Source: Acidobacteriaceae bacterium
Lineage (GTDB): Bacteria; Acidobacteriota; Terriglobia; Terriglobales; Acidobacteriaceae
Direction of reading: 5' to 3'
Length of the DNA stretch: 59,856 nucleotides
Assembly: GCA_025360645.1 (NCBI GenBank)
Contig: JANYBT010000036.1
Location: forward strand, 1-59,856
The notes under the pieces are model-generated. The model was given only the letters and a program-made list of their open reading frames with translations, searched no databases and was not told the origin of the DNA. Below are positions 1 through 8,373 of the stretch, piece after piece; within the stretch, counting starts at the first letter, position 1; each line of letters begins with the position of its first letter. The translations under genes were made by a program, and so were the position numbers.

Positions 1-1
1 A

Positions 2-117
2 TTCATCAGCGCCGTGATCGCCATCGCCATCTCTTCTGCGATACTGTTCTATGGCATGAGGTTCGCTCCCCCCATTCGCGCCGCCGAGCATCCCACCGCT
101 GGAGTTCCCGAAGAATG
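2..117 (+). CDS. C-terminal end of a membrane protein (partial)
   Basis: An open frame enters from the left edge and ends in TGA at 115-117. The visible 38 residues start with one hydrophobic helix (Ile/Ala/Ser-rich, about 18 residues), followed by a short polar tail ending in PEE. The stop overlaps the start of the next gene in an ATGA arrangement, so the two are probably translated together. Too little is visible to name the family. Confidence 0.6.
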
Positions 118-1281
118 AGTTGGTTTTACTGGATTGCCGGCTGCGGGCTGGGGTTGGCGTGGTCTTCTCGCATCGTGGACGCGGCCCTCGGGATGCCCCA
201 TGTCGCCGACATCTCCGGCGCGGAATGGAACCGTACAGCAGCGGGCAATCCGCGCGTCACCATCATTGTCCCGGCGCGCAACGAAGCAGACTCCATAGAG
301 GAAACTCTGCATCGGCTGTTGGCCCTCGACTATGCGAACTACGAAGTGATCGCCGTCGACGATCGCTCCACCGATGCGACTGGCGCCACGATGGATCGCA
401 TGGCGGCCAGTCCCGAAGCCCACGGCATCCTGCAAGTCCTTCACATTCACGACCTGCCCGCGGGCTGGATGGGAAAGACCCATGCCATGTGGACTGCCAG
501 CCAACAAGCTAATGGCGATTGGCTGCTGTTTACCGATGCGGACGTGATGTTCAAGCCCGAGTCGCTGCGCCGCGCCCTGACCTATGCAGAAACCGAGCGG
601 GCCGACCATCTGGTGCTGTTTCCCCAGATGGTGATGAAGCGGCCGGGCGAAAAGATGATGATCGCGTTTTTCCAGAGCATGTTTATGTTCGGGCATCGCC
701 CGTGGAAAGTGGCCGACCCCAAATCGAGAGATCACATTGGCGTGGGAGCATTTAATCTGGTGCGCCGCAGCGTGTATGACTCCATCGGCACGTACCAGGC
801 TTTGCGTATGGAAGTACTCGACGACATGAAGCTGGGCAAGGTGATCAAGAACGCGGGCTTCCGCCAACGCAATGTTTTCGGACACGACTTGATTTCGATT
901 CGGTGGGCAATCGGCGCCATGGGGGTGGTCAACAACCTCACCAAGAATTTCTTTGCCGTGCTGTCATTTCAATGGCCGCGCGCGCTCGCCGCCGCGGTGG
1001 CGCTGGGGTTCTTAAACTTGGGCCCGTTTCTCGGCATCTGGTTCGCACACGGATGGCAACGTGCGCCCTTCGCCGTGGCGCTCGGATCCATGCTCATTAT
1101 CTACATTGGGATGTCGTTGCGCTCCCAGGTTCCGCCCTGGTATTTCTTTCTTCACCCCGTCAGTACCGGCTTATTCATCTACACCCTGTTGCGGTCGATG
1201 TCGCACACGCTGTGGAACGACGGGATCGTGTGGCGCGGAACCAAATATCATCTGGAAGAGTTGCGCAAGGGGATGGTGTAG
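115..1281 (+). CDS. Family 2 glycosyltransferase, membrane-associated
   Basis: A GT2-family enzyme of 388 residues that probably transfers a sugar from a nucleotide-sugar to a lipid or membrane acceptor at the inner leaflet. There is an N-terminal hydrophobic segment (residues 1-20), then a GT-A fold beginning at VTIIVPARNEADSIEETL. The nucleotide-binding DDRSTD lies near residue 82, and the metal-binding DAD (FTDADVMF) near residue 142. The C-terminal third holds about three membrane helices. The ATG overlaps the stop of the upstream membrane protein by 4 bases. The architecture resembles the hopanoid/carotenoid-associated glycosyltransferases, but the substrate cannot be read from sequence. 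Confidence 0.85.
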   Translation: MSWFYWIAGCGLGLAWSSRIVDAALGMPHVADISGAEWNRTAAGNPRVTIIVPARNEADSIEETLHRLLALDYANYEVIAVDDRSTDATGATMDRMAASPEAHGILQVLHIHDLPAGWMGKTHAMWTASQQANGDWLLFTDADVMFKPESLRRALTYAETERADHLVLFPQMVMKRPGEKMMIAFFQSMFMFGHRPWKVADPKSRDHIGVGAFNLVRRSVYDSIGTYQALRMEVLDDMKLGKVIKNAGFRQRNVFGHDLISIRWAIGAMGVVNNLTKNFFAVLSFQWPRALAAAVALGFLNLGPFLGIWFAHGWQRAPFAVALGSMLIIYIGMSLRSQVPPWYFFLHPVSTGLFIYTLLRSMSHTLWNDGIVWRGTKYHLEELRKGMV

Positions 1282-1296
1282 GCAGGGGAAGGATTT

Positions 1297-1526
1297 TCAC
1301 GCCCTTTTCAGATCGATCTCCCGCTCTTCGGAGCGCATCGCCGCATAGGAGAGAGCTTGAGCGATATCCTCGGCCTCAAGGTAGGGATACATTTCCAGGA
1401 TTTCCGCAGTGGTGTGCCCTTCGGCGAGCAGGCCTACGATGGTACCGACCGTGACCCGCACATGCCCCGAAGGCAAGGTCTGCCGCCCATCACTTGAGGA
1501 TCGATTGTAATGCGGTCTGTAGCCAT
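1297..1526 (-). pseudogene. Frameshifted DUF433 antitoxin-like gene
   Basis: Read from 1526 on the minus strand, the frame gives MATDRITIDPQVMGGRPCLRGM. After two extra bases near 1459-1462, another frame gives VTVGTIVGLLAEGHTTAEI and runs to a TGA at 1297-1299. Joined, this is a typical roughly 75-residue DUF433 protein, a small winged-helix-like family often paired with a DUF5615 PIN-like toxin. The total length is 3n+2, consistent with a 2-base insertion. No DUF5615 partner follows: the glycosyltransferase gene ends 16 bases further on. It is either a decayed orphan antitoxin or a sequencing error. Confidence 0.7.
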
Positions 1527-1680
1527 TTCATTTCTCCGCGTGCTTCGACTGTAACAGTGAACCAGCCCTGGTTCAAGAAATCAATCGCGCCCGGCCAGAC
1601 GCTTTCTCTTGGGCGAAAGTCTGCGAACCAATCCAACCTCGACCCCGTATCTGCCATCACAACACTTCAGGAGGCTCTCT

Positions 1681-2541
1681 TTGTTCAGTTGCTACTTCTC
1701 CCGTCATCGATGGCTCGGCGGCGTTGCACTGTCTGGGCTGCTGATGGCGGGGTCTTGCGCTTTCGCCGCAACGGAGGAGCGCTCCCTCCCCGATGTCCCA
1801 GCGCTCCTGGCGCGGGTTCGCGACCATCAGGATGCGCTCGAGAAAATTCGCGAGAACTATACGTTCACGGCAAATGTTACGGATCACGAACTCGACAAGC
1901 GCGGGGTTCAAAAGAAGCAGGAGAGCAAGACCTATGACGTCACGTTCGTGGGCCATCGCACTATCTTGCGTCAGACCGCGCTCAACGGCAAAACGCTTGC
2001 TGCCGCCGACCAGGCCAAGGAAGATGCGCGCATCGAGAAGCTGATCAAGGAACTGACCGAAGGGAAGAACCCGCATGATCCCAATGCAGAGCATCAGATG
2101 AAGCTCGGCGTCTTGCTGCGCGCTGAACACTTCAAGAACGGCCGCCGCGAAAAGTTCCGAAACCGAGACGTGATTGTCTTCGACTTCGAGCCCGATCCCG
2201 TATTCAAACCCAGCAGCGATTACGAAAAGTTCTACACCAAAATGGCGGGAACGATGTGGGTGGACGAAGCGGATCTGCAGGTGGCGCGGGTGGACTTTAC
2301 GCTGATCGACGACTTCAAGATCGGCGGTGGCATGTTCTTCGACATGAAGAAAGGAGCCCACTTTGCGGTGGAGCAGGACCGCTTCTTTAACGAGATTTGG
2401 CTGCCGATTTCAAGCAGCGCGCGTTTTGGAGCCAGAGCGGTGCTGTTCTACAACTTCGGTATTGAGGAAACTGCCACTTTCAGCGGGTATCACCAGTTTC
2501 GCGTGAGCACCGAAGAGAAGATCAGCGCGCCGGCGAACTAA
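1681..2541 (+). CDS. Secreted protein of unknown function, LolA-like fold possible
   Basis: A 286-residue protein starting at TTG, chosen because AGGAGG (1669-1674) lies six bases upstream. An in-frame TTG at 1609 has no such site. The start gives a clean signal peptide: basic residues SRHRW, a hydrophobic core, then a cleavage site near SCAFA-A. The mature part is rich in charged residues, alternating strands and turns such as GTMWVDEADLQVARVDF. That pattern is seen in outer-membrane lipoprotein-sorting (LolA/LolB-like) proteins common in acidobacteria. The assignment is fold-level only; no catalytic motif is visible. Confidence 0.75.
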   Translation: MFSCYFSRHRWLGGVALSGLLMAGSCAFAATEERSLPDVPALLARVRDHQDALEKIRENYTFTANVTDHELDKRGVQKKQESKTYDVTFVGHRTILRQTALNGKTLAAADQAKEDARIEKLIKELTEGKNPHDPNAEHQMKLGVLLRAEHFKNGRREKFRNRDVIVFDFEPDPVFKPSSDYEKFYTKMAGTMWVDEADLQVARVDFTLIDDFKIGGGMFFDMKKGAHFAVEQDRFFNEIWLPISSSARFGARAVLFYNFGIEETATFSGYHQFRVSTEEKISAPAN

Positions 2542-2594
2542 GGGAATTTTGTAATTTGGTAATTTTGTAATGGGGTAATTTGAAAACCCACCTT

Positions 2595-2623
2595 ACGTGC
2601 CGCCAGAATAGCGTCCGGCACGT
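2595..2623. terminator. Hairpin between convergent genes
   Basis: Perfect 8-bp inverted repeat ACGTGCCG / CGGCACGT with a 13-base loop, placed between the end of the secreted-protein gene and the end of the AhpD-like gene. It lacks a T tract, so it may act as a bidirectional stop or as an mRNA 3' stabiliser. The stretch just before it (2546-2580) holds AT-rich direct repeats of the type TTTTGTAATTTGG. Confidence 0.5.
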
Positions 2624-2636
2624 GCAGTTCCTCTGG

Positions 2637-3161
2637 TTATTTGGTCGGCTCCATCCGTAGCGCGTTGTTGAAGCGGTTGAAGTAATTAAAAAGACCAATG
2701 GCGGCGGCGAGCTCAATCACCTGGCCTTCATCGAAGTATTTCATCAAGTCGATCCACATGGCGTCATCCACGCCGTTGGAATCCGTGGTCATCTGCTCGG
2801 CCAGCCGCAAGGCCGCTTTGTCGCCGTCGTTAAAGTCGCCGCGGGTTTCAAATTTTGCCAGATCCTGCAGTTGCTCGTCGCTCCAGCCGTGCCGTCTTGC
2901 CAAGACGGTGTGGGACGCCAGTCAATACTCGCACCGATTCATCTGCGAGACCCGCACGAACAGCAACTCCTTCAGTTTGGTGGAAACCGTGCCCGTCGTC
3001 ATCACGGTGCGGAAGTGGGCGATCAGGGTGCGCAGATATTCCGGGCGGTGGGCGACGGTGCGAAACATGTTGGGAACGTTGCCCCGTTCCTTCAGGAAGG
3101 CGTCGTAGATCTCGGCCGTACCGGCATCGACCTGCGATGGTTCAAGGCGGGAGACTCGCAT
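2637..3161 (-). CDS. AhpD-like peroxidase-related protein, probable selenoprotein (in-frame UGA)
   Basis: A 174-residue alkylhydroperoxidase/carboxymuconolactone-decarboxylase-like protein. The frame from ATG 3161 (AAAGGA upstream) reads MRVSRLEPSQ..., then RVSQMNRCEY, a TGA at 2922-2924, then LASHTVLARRHGWSDEQ in the same frame to the stop at 2637. In AhpD-like proteins the redox site is CxxCxxxH. Here Cys77 and His84 are present and the codon at position 80, the second cysteine, is UGA. A hairpin of bacterial SECIS form starts 13 bases after it (separate entry). Family features continue on both sides, including FNYFNRFNNALRMEP at the C terminus. The likely role is thiol/selenol peroxidase or reductase activity. 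The alternative is a TGC-to-TGA nonsense mutation. No selA, selB, selC or selD is in the window. Confidence 0.8.
2892..2924 (-). promoter_or_regulatory. Bacterial-type SECIS element with the UGA codon
   Basis: On the minus strand the UGA (2924-2922) is followed by 13 bases and then the stem CCGUCUU / AAGACGG, 7 perfect pairs (2908-2902 with 2898-2892). The apical loop is GGC. The distance from the UGA to the loop is 20 bases and the loop begins with G. Published bacterial SECIS rules ask for an apical loop 16-37 bases after UGA, an upper stem of several pairs and a G in the first two loop positions; all are met. The element lies inside the coding region, as bacterial SECIS elements do. Confidence 0.75.
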
Positions 3162-3394
3162 GACTTTCCTTTCGTGCTCTCTCCGATTGTAAGTCGGGGG
3201 AGGGATCGCGGGTGAGGAACGACGGGGAGAAACGACCGGCGATTCGGCCTTTGGCACGCGGTCGGCCCGAACGAACGCCGCAGCGAGGCCGGAGCCGAAA
3301 CTCCAGCCTCATGCCTGGGTCGCGGAACCGCAGCGCGCTCGTCCTCGTGGGAATTTGACCAGGAATTCGGCTAGGAATTCCGCTGGCACTCTCC

Positions 3395-3736
3395 CTAGAA
3401 CGACTTCACGGCTGTGGCTTCGTCATCCCTGACGTCGAACACGGTGTACAACTTGGTGATCTGCAGCAGGTCGTGGACTTTCTTGGTCAGATTGAGCAGC
3501 TTTAACTCGCCGCCCTGGTTCTTGGCGGTGGTGAAGGCGCTCACCAACTCGCCGATGCCGGAGCTGTCAATGTAGTTTACGTCGCCGAGATTCAGCAGCA
3601 GCTTTTTGTTGCCTTTGGACAACAGGTCGCGCACGGTGTCGCGCAGCACGACACTGCCTTCGCCCAAAGTGATGCGGCCGCTGAGGTCTACGATGGTGAC
3701 GCCGTCCACCTGCCGAGTGCTGGTCTTCATGCTCAC
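3395..3736 (-). CDS. STAS-domain anti-sigma factor antagonist (SpoIIAA/RsbV-like)
   Basis: A 113-residue single STAS domain. In partner switching the unphosphorylated form binds and sequesters the anti-sigma kinase, and phosphorylation on serine releases it. The conserved phospho-acceptor region [10 protein letters not shown] is present with Ser58/Ser59, and the N-terminal [16 protein letters not shown] strand pattern is typical. The GTG start is favoured by AAGGAGG seven bases upstream; an in-frame ATG lies two codons inside. The gene follows the HATPase gene by 13 bases on the same strand, so they form an operon. Its phosphatase partner may be one of the SpoIIE proteins at 46.8-50.6 kb. Confidence 0.9.
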   Translation of the reverse strand: MSMKTSTRQVDGVTIVDLSGRITLGEGSVVLRDTVRDLLSKGNKKLLLNLGDVNYIDSSGIGELVSAFTTAKNQGGELKLLNLTKKVHDLLQITKLYTVFDVRDDEATAVKSF

Positions 3737-3749
3737 TGGAAAGCCTCCT

Positions 3750-4178
3750 TCACGTGACGGTTGGGCCGTGCACGTGCTTTGTTAATTTAATTTCCGTTCC
3801 GCTATGCGACGGATGTATTTCCACTTTGTCCATGAAGGAGCGGATCAGGAAAATTCCTCGCCCCGACATTTTCAACAGATTCTCTTCCTCCCGTGGATCG
3901 GGAAGCTTGCTCATGTCCAGCCCGCGGCCCTGGTCGCGAATGGTGATCACCAGGTCGTGTGCGGTCCTTTCAAAATCCACCATGACTTTTTTTGCCAGAT
4001 CGTAGGCGTTGCCATGGAGCACAGCATTCACGGCGGCCTCGCGCACCGCCATGGAAATCTTCATCACGTCTTCGTCGTCAAAACCAGCTTCGGTGGCCAG
4101 CCGGGTCGCCACCTCTTCGGCGTGGTTGACCGTCTCCAGCGTCGAATCCATCGTGTACGAGACTCGCTGTGGAACCAT
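3750..4178 (-). CDS. Anti-sigma factor / serine kinase, HATPase domain (RsbW/SpoIIAB-like)
   Basis: A 142-residue GHKL-family protein predicted to phosphorylate the adjacent STAS protein and to bind a sigma factor. The N box is [14 protein letters not shown], the G1 box DQGRGLD and the G2 box [13 protein letters not shown]. The frame stays open upstream to 4322, but those residues are Arg/Ser-rich without family similarity, so ATG 4178 ([12 protein letters not shown]) is taken as start. No clear Shine-Dalgarno precedes it. No sigma factor gene is nearby, so the target is unknown. Confidence 0.88.
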   Translation of the reverse strand: MVPQRVSYTMDSTLETVNHAEEVATRLATEAGFDDEDVMKISMAVREAAVNAVLHGNAYDLAKKVMVDFERTAHDLVITIRDQGRGLDMSKLPDPREEENLLKMSGRGIFLIRSFMDKVEIHPSHSGTEIKLTKHVHGPTVT

Positions 4179-4671
4179 AGTCGCACTGCTGCCAGCAACG
4201 CAGAGTTTTCTTCGCCGATAGCGAGATGCCCTGTCGGGCTGCGCAGAACCCGAGTACGAGGGGCAGGAGCGCCCGCCAACCGCGAAGTGAGAAGTTTGCC
4301 TATTCCGACGCACTCTTGTCAACGCGGCCGCCGCGACCAGCTTCGGCGCAGAGGGTTCCCGGGATTGGCCGTCTATGGTTCAGACCGCGAAGGAGGGGCT
4401 TTTGTTCCCGGAAACAGGGGGCGCGAGGGCTGGGCTTTCTTAACTGTTACGCGGGCTGACGGGTGGCACACTCAAGCCCGGTTTTGCGTGAGTCGAGCAA
4501 ATCTCAGAAGAATCTGCTTCGTACCTTGACGACTGATGCGCGTTCAAGCTCCCGCCCCTTGCAAAAAACGCAAGGAGCACGGCACCTTGATCGGGAGGTT
4601 TTTGGCGAGCCCTGTGCTTGAGATATAGTTCGACGGGAAGGCCGGGACACCTGAATACGAGACACAATCGG
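4179..4671. other. Long gap without a convincing gene
   Basis: About 490 bases separate the divergent HATPase and lipoprotein genes. The open frames here are arginine/proline-rich with no start signals or family features, so none was kept. A small hairpin CCTTGC-AAAAAAC-GCAAGG lies near 4559-4577. The stretch probably carries both promoters, but no clear -35/-10 pair could be assigned. Confidence 0.4.
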
Positions 4672-5157
4672 ATGAAGATGTTTGTCTCAGCTTTTGTAGG
4701 CGTGGCCGTGATGCTTAGCGGATGGGGATGTGCTCAAGAAGAAAAGCCCGACTTCCACGAGCGTGTCCGTCTCGAAAGTGCGTTCTCATCGTTCTCGGAG
4801 TGCCTTCAGTCGAAACGGGCAAGGTGCGTTGCCTCAGCCGTCTCTGTTCAAGGGGTCGTGATTGGCGTAGATGAACGCCGACTCTCGAAGAATGCCGTGG
4901 CCAGAGGGCTCGCGACAGACACAGCTCTGCAGTGTCTCTTCTGGGGCACTCGTTGCGGATCAAAGAAATCCTCCGAATGTCCAATCATGAGCCTCGCCAC
5001 AGGTTCGCCTCAATATGGAAAGGCTTACTTTTATAGAGGAAACTGGCAAGCGGAGGTAAGAACCAAAGCGGTCGACGGCATGTGTCCCTTCGAAACGGCA
5101 TTCATTTTTCAGCTAGAAAAAGGATTCTGGAGAGTTGTAGCGATTCCGTATACATAA
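4672..5157 (+). CDS. Putative lipoprotein of unknown function
   Basis: A 161-residue protein with a lipoprotein signal: MKMFVSAFVGVAVMLSGWGC, where the final Cys would be lipidated, followed by AQEEKPDFHERVRLESAF. ATG 4672 is preferred over an earlier in-frame codon because it places the signal at the N terminus. The mature part has five more cysteines, in an ECLQ/ARCVAS pair, a TRCGSKKSSECPI pair and a GMC. The C-terminal pattern FIFQLEKGFWRVVAIPYT resembles SnoaL/DUF4440-type beta strands. Local GC and codon use are lower than in neighbours. Function unknown. Confidence 0.65.
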   Translation: MKMFVSAFVGVAVMLSGWGCAQEEKPDFHERVRLESAFSSFSECLQSKRARCVASAVSVQGVVIGVDERRLSKNAVARGLATDTALQCLFWGTRCGSKKSSECPIMSLATGSPQYGKAYFYRGNWQAEVRTKAVDGMCPFETAFIFQLEKGFWRVVAIPYT

Positions 5158-5310
5158 GAGTGGTTTTCGATTGGGCGCTCCTCTGGGGCGGGACACCCGT
5201 CCTGATTCGCGGTATCGTTCTTTCCTCAGGCACAGTAGTAGGTTGAAGGCCAGGGCATCCGGCCACAAGCCAAAGTTTCTGGCAAGTGGCTGGGGTGCCC
5301 CGGCGATCAA

Positions 5311-5340
5311 TTACACCTACATCTTTTACACCTACATCTT
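5311..5340. repeat. Exact 15-bp tandem duplication at the end of the propeller gene
   Basis: The 15-mer TTACACCTACATCTT occurs twice back to back (5311-5325 and 5326-5340). The second copy contains the stop codon of the minus-strand propeller gene. The arrangement is compatible with replication slippage that created a new 3' end. Confidence 0.85.
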
Positions 5341-6357
5341 GCCAAGTGCGGTGCTACACCCCACCCAAACGTGTGCACCATCGAAGAGAACAGTGAGTGG
5401 GCTCGATGTGGTAGAGCCGCAGGTTGTGAAGGAAGTATTCTGCGTCAGCGGCGCTGTGGTTGACACCCTGTTTACGGTACCGCTGGTAATATTCGTCACC
5501 CAGATGTTGGCGCCGTCATAAGCAATATACTGCGGGAGCGTGCCGACGTTGTAGGAAGTCACGGTCATAGAAGGCAGGGTAATTTTGGAAATTGTATTTG
5601 CGCTCTGGTTTGCCGTCCAAAGGTTGGCTCCGTCAAACACGATGCCGACTGGGCCTCCCGCGACAGTGACGGGCGTACTGGCAACGCAAGATGAGTTAAT
5701 TTTCGTCACCGTACTATTGGTGAAGTTTGTCACCCACATGTTGGTGCCGTCGAATGCCTCGTCATAGACCCGACCACCGACATTGGCACTACAGATTACA
5801 GAACAGCTACTGGTGGAGAATTTGACGACGAATCCATTGTTGGTACCGACCCACATATTGGTTCCGTCAAAAGCGGGCGTATTGGGCCAGAGGCCGTTCG
5901 CCCCCAGGTTGCACGAGGTCACAAACGCGCCATCCGCAGCGCGAATCTTATGTACTAAACTGCTGGCGGGATCGTGTTCCGTGGCCCAGATGTTGACCCC
6001 GTCAAATGCCATATTCGAAGCACTCAAAGAACCGGGAATGGTAAATGTTCCGACCAGAGCGCCGTCGCTGGCTCGCACTTTATCCAGTTGAGAGTTACCG
6101 CCGCTGGTAGAGCCGGCGTGTGAGGCCCAGATGTGCTCTCCGTCAAAGGTAATGCTCCTTGGCGTGCTGAAGTTGTAGTACGTGCCTGTAAGGATCGCGG
6201 AGATATTCGCTTTATACCAAGATTGTTCAGCCAGCTAATTGGGATTTTGGTACTTCCCGACGACAACCTGGTTTTGCCCCATGGCGGATACGACAAGGAT
6301 ACTAACGATGCACGACAATACGGTTAGTCTAACGGATGCTAACTGCGAGTGAGTCAT
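5332..6357 (-). pseudogene. Secreted beta-propeller protein interrupted by an in-frame TAG
   Basis: From ATG 6357 (GGGAGGA five bases upstream) the frame gives MTHSQLASVRLTVLSCIVSI, a signal peptide ending near VSAMGQ. At codon 41 (6235-6237) it meets TAG, then continues without a frame change as LAEQSWYKANISAILTGTYY to the stop at 5332. The body is a repeat of about 40 residues with the signature FDGxNxWV (FDGVNIWATEH, FDGTNMWVGTN, FDGTNMWVTNF, FDGANLWTANQ, YDGANIWVTN, FDGAHVWVG), typical of NHL/YVTN-like propellers. Expression of the whole protein would need amber readthrough. Translation restarting at GTG 6078 would lack the signal peptide. Confidence 0.8.
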
Positions 6358-6799
6358 ATGTCCTCCCTAGAGTAACGAAGTACGCCGCGCGGCTCTAATA
6401 TCTGGACAAGCACTCGGCGTTGTTAAGGCAGCGGCAATTGTACACCCAAGAAAGTTTATGGGAGAGGCATTATGTGGACACCCGATAGATTTGGGTTGGG
6501 GAGCGTGGAGTGAGGGCCGAGGACGTTCCCTTATGGCTCCGTGCAGCGTATTTCTTCACTCCTCCTCCGTAGCGGTCTCCAGAGATTGAGCGCACATCCG
6601 AGGTTTTCTGGAACGATCGTAGGGTTTCATGCAAGGACATTGTTGAGGCTGTTGGCCTAGAGGGGCGCGTTTGCGCTTACACTTTTCCGGGCTTGGAGTG
6701 GGGTCACCCGCGCAGCGGATCCCGTGGGGTGGCGGGAGCGCTTCACTCCAACCGCTTTGTTCTGGATTCTCACGCGCCACTTGCGTATCCTCACAGCAG
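6358..6799. other. Intergenic region, no gene recognised
   Basis: About 440 bases between the divergent propeller and PRC/MgtE_N genes. The frame of the downstream gene is open back to 6671, but the extra residues are unlike the PRC domain and have no ribosome site. The minus-strand frame across 6556-6933 is an arginine/serine-rich shadow. Nothing else was supported. Confidence 0.4.
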
Positions 6800-8041
6800 A
6801 TGCCCACTCTCGCCCTCACCGAACTGCTGGGCGCGCCCGTCATGGATTCTTCGGGGCGCGTCAGTGGACGAGTCCGCGAAGTGGCGCTTGCTCTCCAGGA
6901 AGACCGCGCCCGCGTCTCCGCACTTATCGTCAAGACCCGCAGCGGCGACAGAACCTTGTCTCTGCTATCCGTCTCTTCGTTGAACGGCGTGGTTCGTGCC
7001 AGCAGCCCCTTTCAGGACTGGCCGGTTAGCCAAGACGCGGAGCAATTTCTTTTTCTGGCGCGCGACCTGCTCGATCAGCAAGTCATTGACATCAACGGCC
7101 GCAAGGTCGTCCGGGTCAACGACATCGATCTGCTGGAGGATCGGTTTGGCGAACACCCTGGACTGCGCGTGGGCTCGGTCGATATCGGCGCGCGCGGCGC
7201 CATCCGCCGTCTGCTCAAGGGAATCGTTCCCGCAGTCATCTTGCACCCACTACTACTGAGAATCCCGCCCCGTCTCATCCCCTGGGACTACGTGGACCTG
7301 CTGGAGCGCGATGCCACCCGCCGCGTCAAACTGAAAATTTCTTACGAGCGCCTGGCTCGCCTCCATCCCGCCGACATCGCGGACATCGTGGAAGACCTGG
7401 CGCCGGATGATCGCGAAGCCGTGTTTGAGACCCTCGACGATGAGGTGGCCGCCGATGCCTTGGGAGAAATCGAGCCCAAAGTGCAGAAGGCCATCGTCGA
7501 ATCGCTGGACTCCGACCGCGCCGCGGACATTGTCGAAGAGATGGAGCCCGATGCGGCCGCCGACCTGCTCGGCGATCTCAGCGCTGAGCGTTCCGAAGAA
7601 ATCCTGGTGCAAATGCAGCCCGAAGAACGCCAGGAGGTGACCGATCTCCTTGAGTTTGAAGAGAGCAGTGCCGCGGGACGCATGACCACGGAGTATTTGT
7701 CGCTGCGCTTTGACGGCACCGCCTACGACGCCATCGAGGCGCTGCGCCGGTTCGAGGGTGGCGTCGAATCTGTGAACACGTTCTACCTGGTGGATTCTCG
7801 TGGCACCCTGGTCGGCGCCGTCCCCCTGCCCAATGTCGCGTTGGCCAGCCCCACTACGCCGCTACTGGCTCTCGCCCAGGAGCCGCTCATCTCCTGCCAC
7901 GCCGATACAGAAGAAAAGAAAGTCGCCGAACTCTTTGACAAATACAACCTGCTCACCCTGCCGGTGATTGACGATCACGGCCAACTGACGGGCGTCATCA
8001 CCTCCGACGACGTGATTAGCCTCTTGCGCCAAAAACTATAG
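6800..8041 (+). CDS. PRC-barrel / MgtE N-terminal / CBS-domain protein
   Basis: A 413-residue soluble protein. Residues 1-70 and about 80-140 look like two PRC-barrel units (LTELLGAPVMDSSGRVSGRV and DLLDQQVIDINGRKVVRV). Residues about 180-310 match the MgtE intracellular N domain: a helical repeat with HPADIADIVEDLAPDDREAV and MEPDAAADLLGDLSAERSEE. The end holds a CBS pair (GRMTTEYLSL... and LPVIDDHGQLTGVITSDDV). The MgtE transmembrane channel is absent, so this is not itself a transporter. It may sense Mg2+ or a nucleotide and act on a separate partner. ATG 6800 is chosen because PRC similarity begins there. Confidence 0.85.
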   Translation: MPTLALTELLGAPVMDSSGRVSGRVREVALALQEDRARVSALIVKTRSGDRTLSLLSVSSLNGVVRASSPFQDWPVSQDAEQFLFLARDLLDQQVIDINGRKVVRVNDIDLLEDRFGEHPGLRVGSVDIGARGAIRRLLKGIVPAVILHPLLLRIPPRLIPWDYVDLLERDATRRVKLKISYERLARLHPADIADIVEDLAPDDREAVFETLDDEVAADALGEIEPKVQKAIVESLDSDRAADIVEEMEPDAAADLLGDLSAERSEEILVQMQPEERQEVTDLLEFEESSAAGRMTTEYLSLRFDGTAYDAIEALRRFEGGVESVNTFYLVDSRGTLVGAVPLPNVALASPTTPLLALAQEPLISCHADTEEKKVAELFDKYNLLTLPVIDDHGQLTGVITSDDVISLLRQKL

Positions 8042-8042
8042 T

Positions 8043-8066
8043 GGCATAGCACCTTTGTGCCATGCC
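8043..8066 (+). terminator. Hairpin directly after the PRC/MgtE_N gene
   Basis: GGCATAGCAC-CTTT-GTGCCATGCC forms a 10-bp stem with one A-C mismatch and a 4-base loop, starting two bases after the stop codon. A C-rich run rather than T follows, so it may stop transcription with Rho help or protect the 3' end. Confidence 0.5.
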
Positions 8067-8162
8067 CCCCACCGCTGGGCCATTGGCGTCATCTCCCGTT
8101 CACTTTAATTTGATAGGAGGAGCCCTGCGCCAAGCGCTGGTGGGGTGGCCCAGGGGGGGTCA

Positions 8163-8327
8163 GTGCTGGGTTTGATAAAACATCTTTGGAACGACGAGTC
8201 GGGTCAGGACATTGCGGAATACGCGGTGATGCTGGCGGTGATTCTCGTCATTGTGGTCGGAACCATTCGTCTGATTGGATCCCGGGCCGACGCGGTCTTT
8301 TCTTCGGTGGGCAGCTCCATCCACTAG
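8163..8327 (+). CDS. Flp/Fap-type pilin, stand-alone
   Basis: A 54-residue type IVb pilin. The short leader GLIKHLWNDESGQDIAEYAV is followed by the hydrophobic assembly helix MLAVILVIVVGTIRLIG. The conserved Glu (AEYA) sits at the position expected for +5 of mature Flp pilins, next to the GQ/DIAEY processing region. GTG 8163 is preferred over GTG 8145 because AGGGGGG precedes it closely. No tad/flp assembly genes (prepilin peptidase, TadA ATPase, secretin) are in the window, so it must use machinery encoded elsewhere, or it is a remnant. Confidence 0.85.
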   Translation: MLGLIKHLWNDESGQDIAEYAVMLAVILVIVVGTIRLIGSRADAVFSSVGSSIH

Positions 8328-8373
8328 AACACGGGTGCTGCCGGCATTTCCGACGCCTGGCGTAACGCGCTGG

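Noticed and set aside
5113-5310. 65-codon minus-strand frame between the lipoprotein and propeller genes
   Set aside because: It overlaps the lipoprotein end, is Arg/Pro-rich and lacks a ribosome site.
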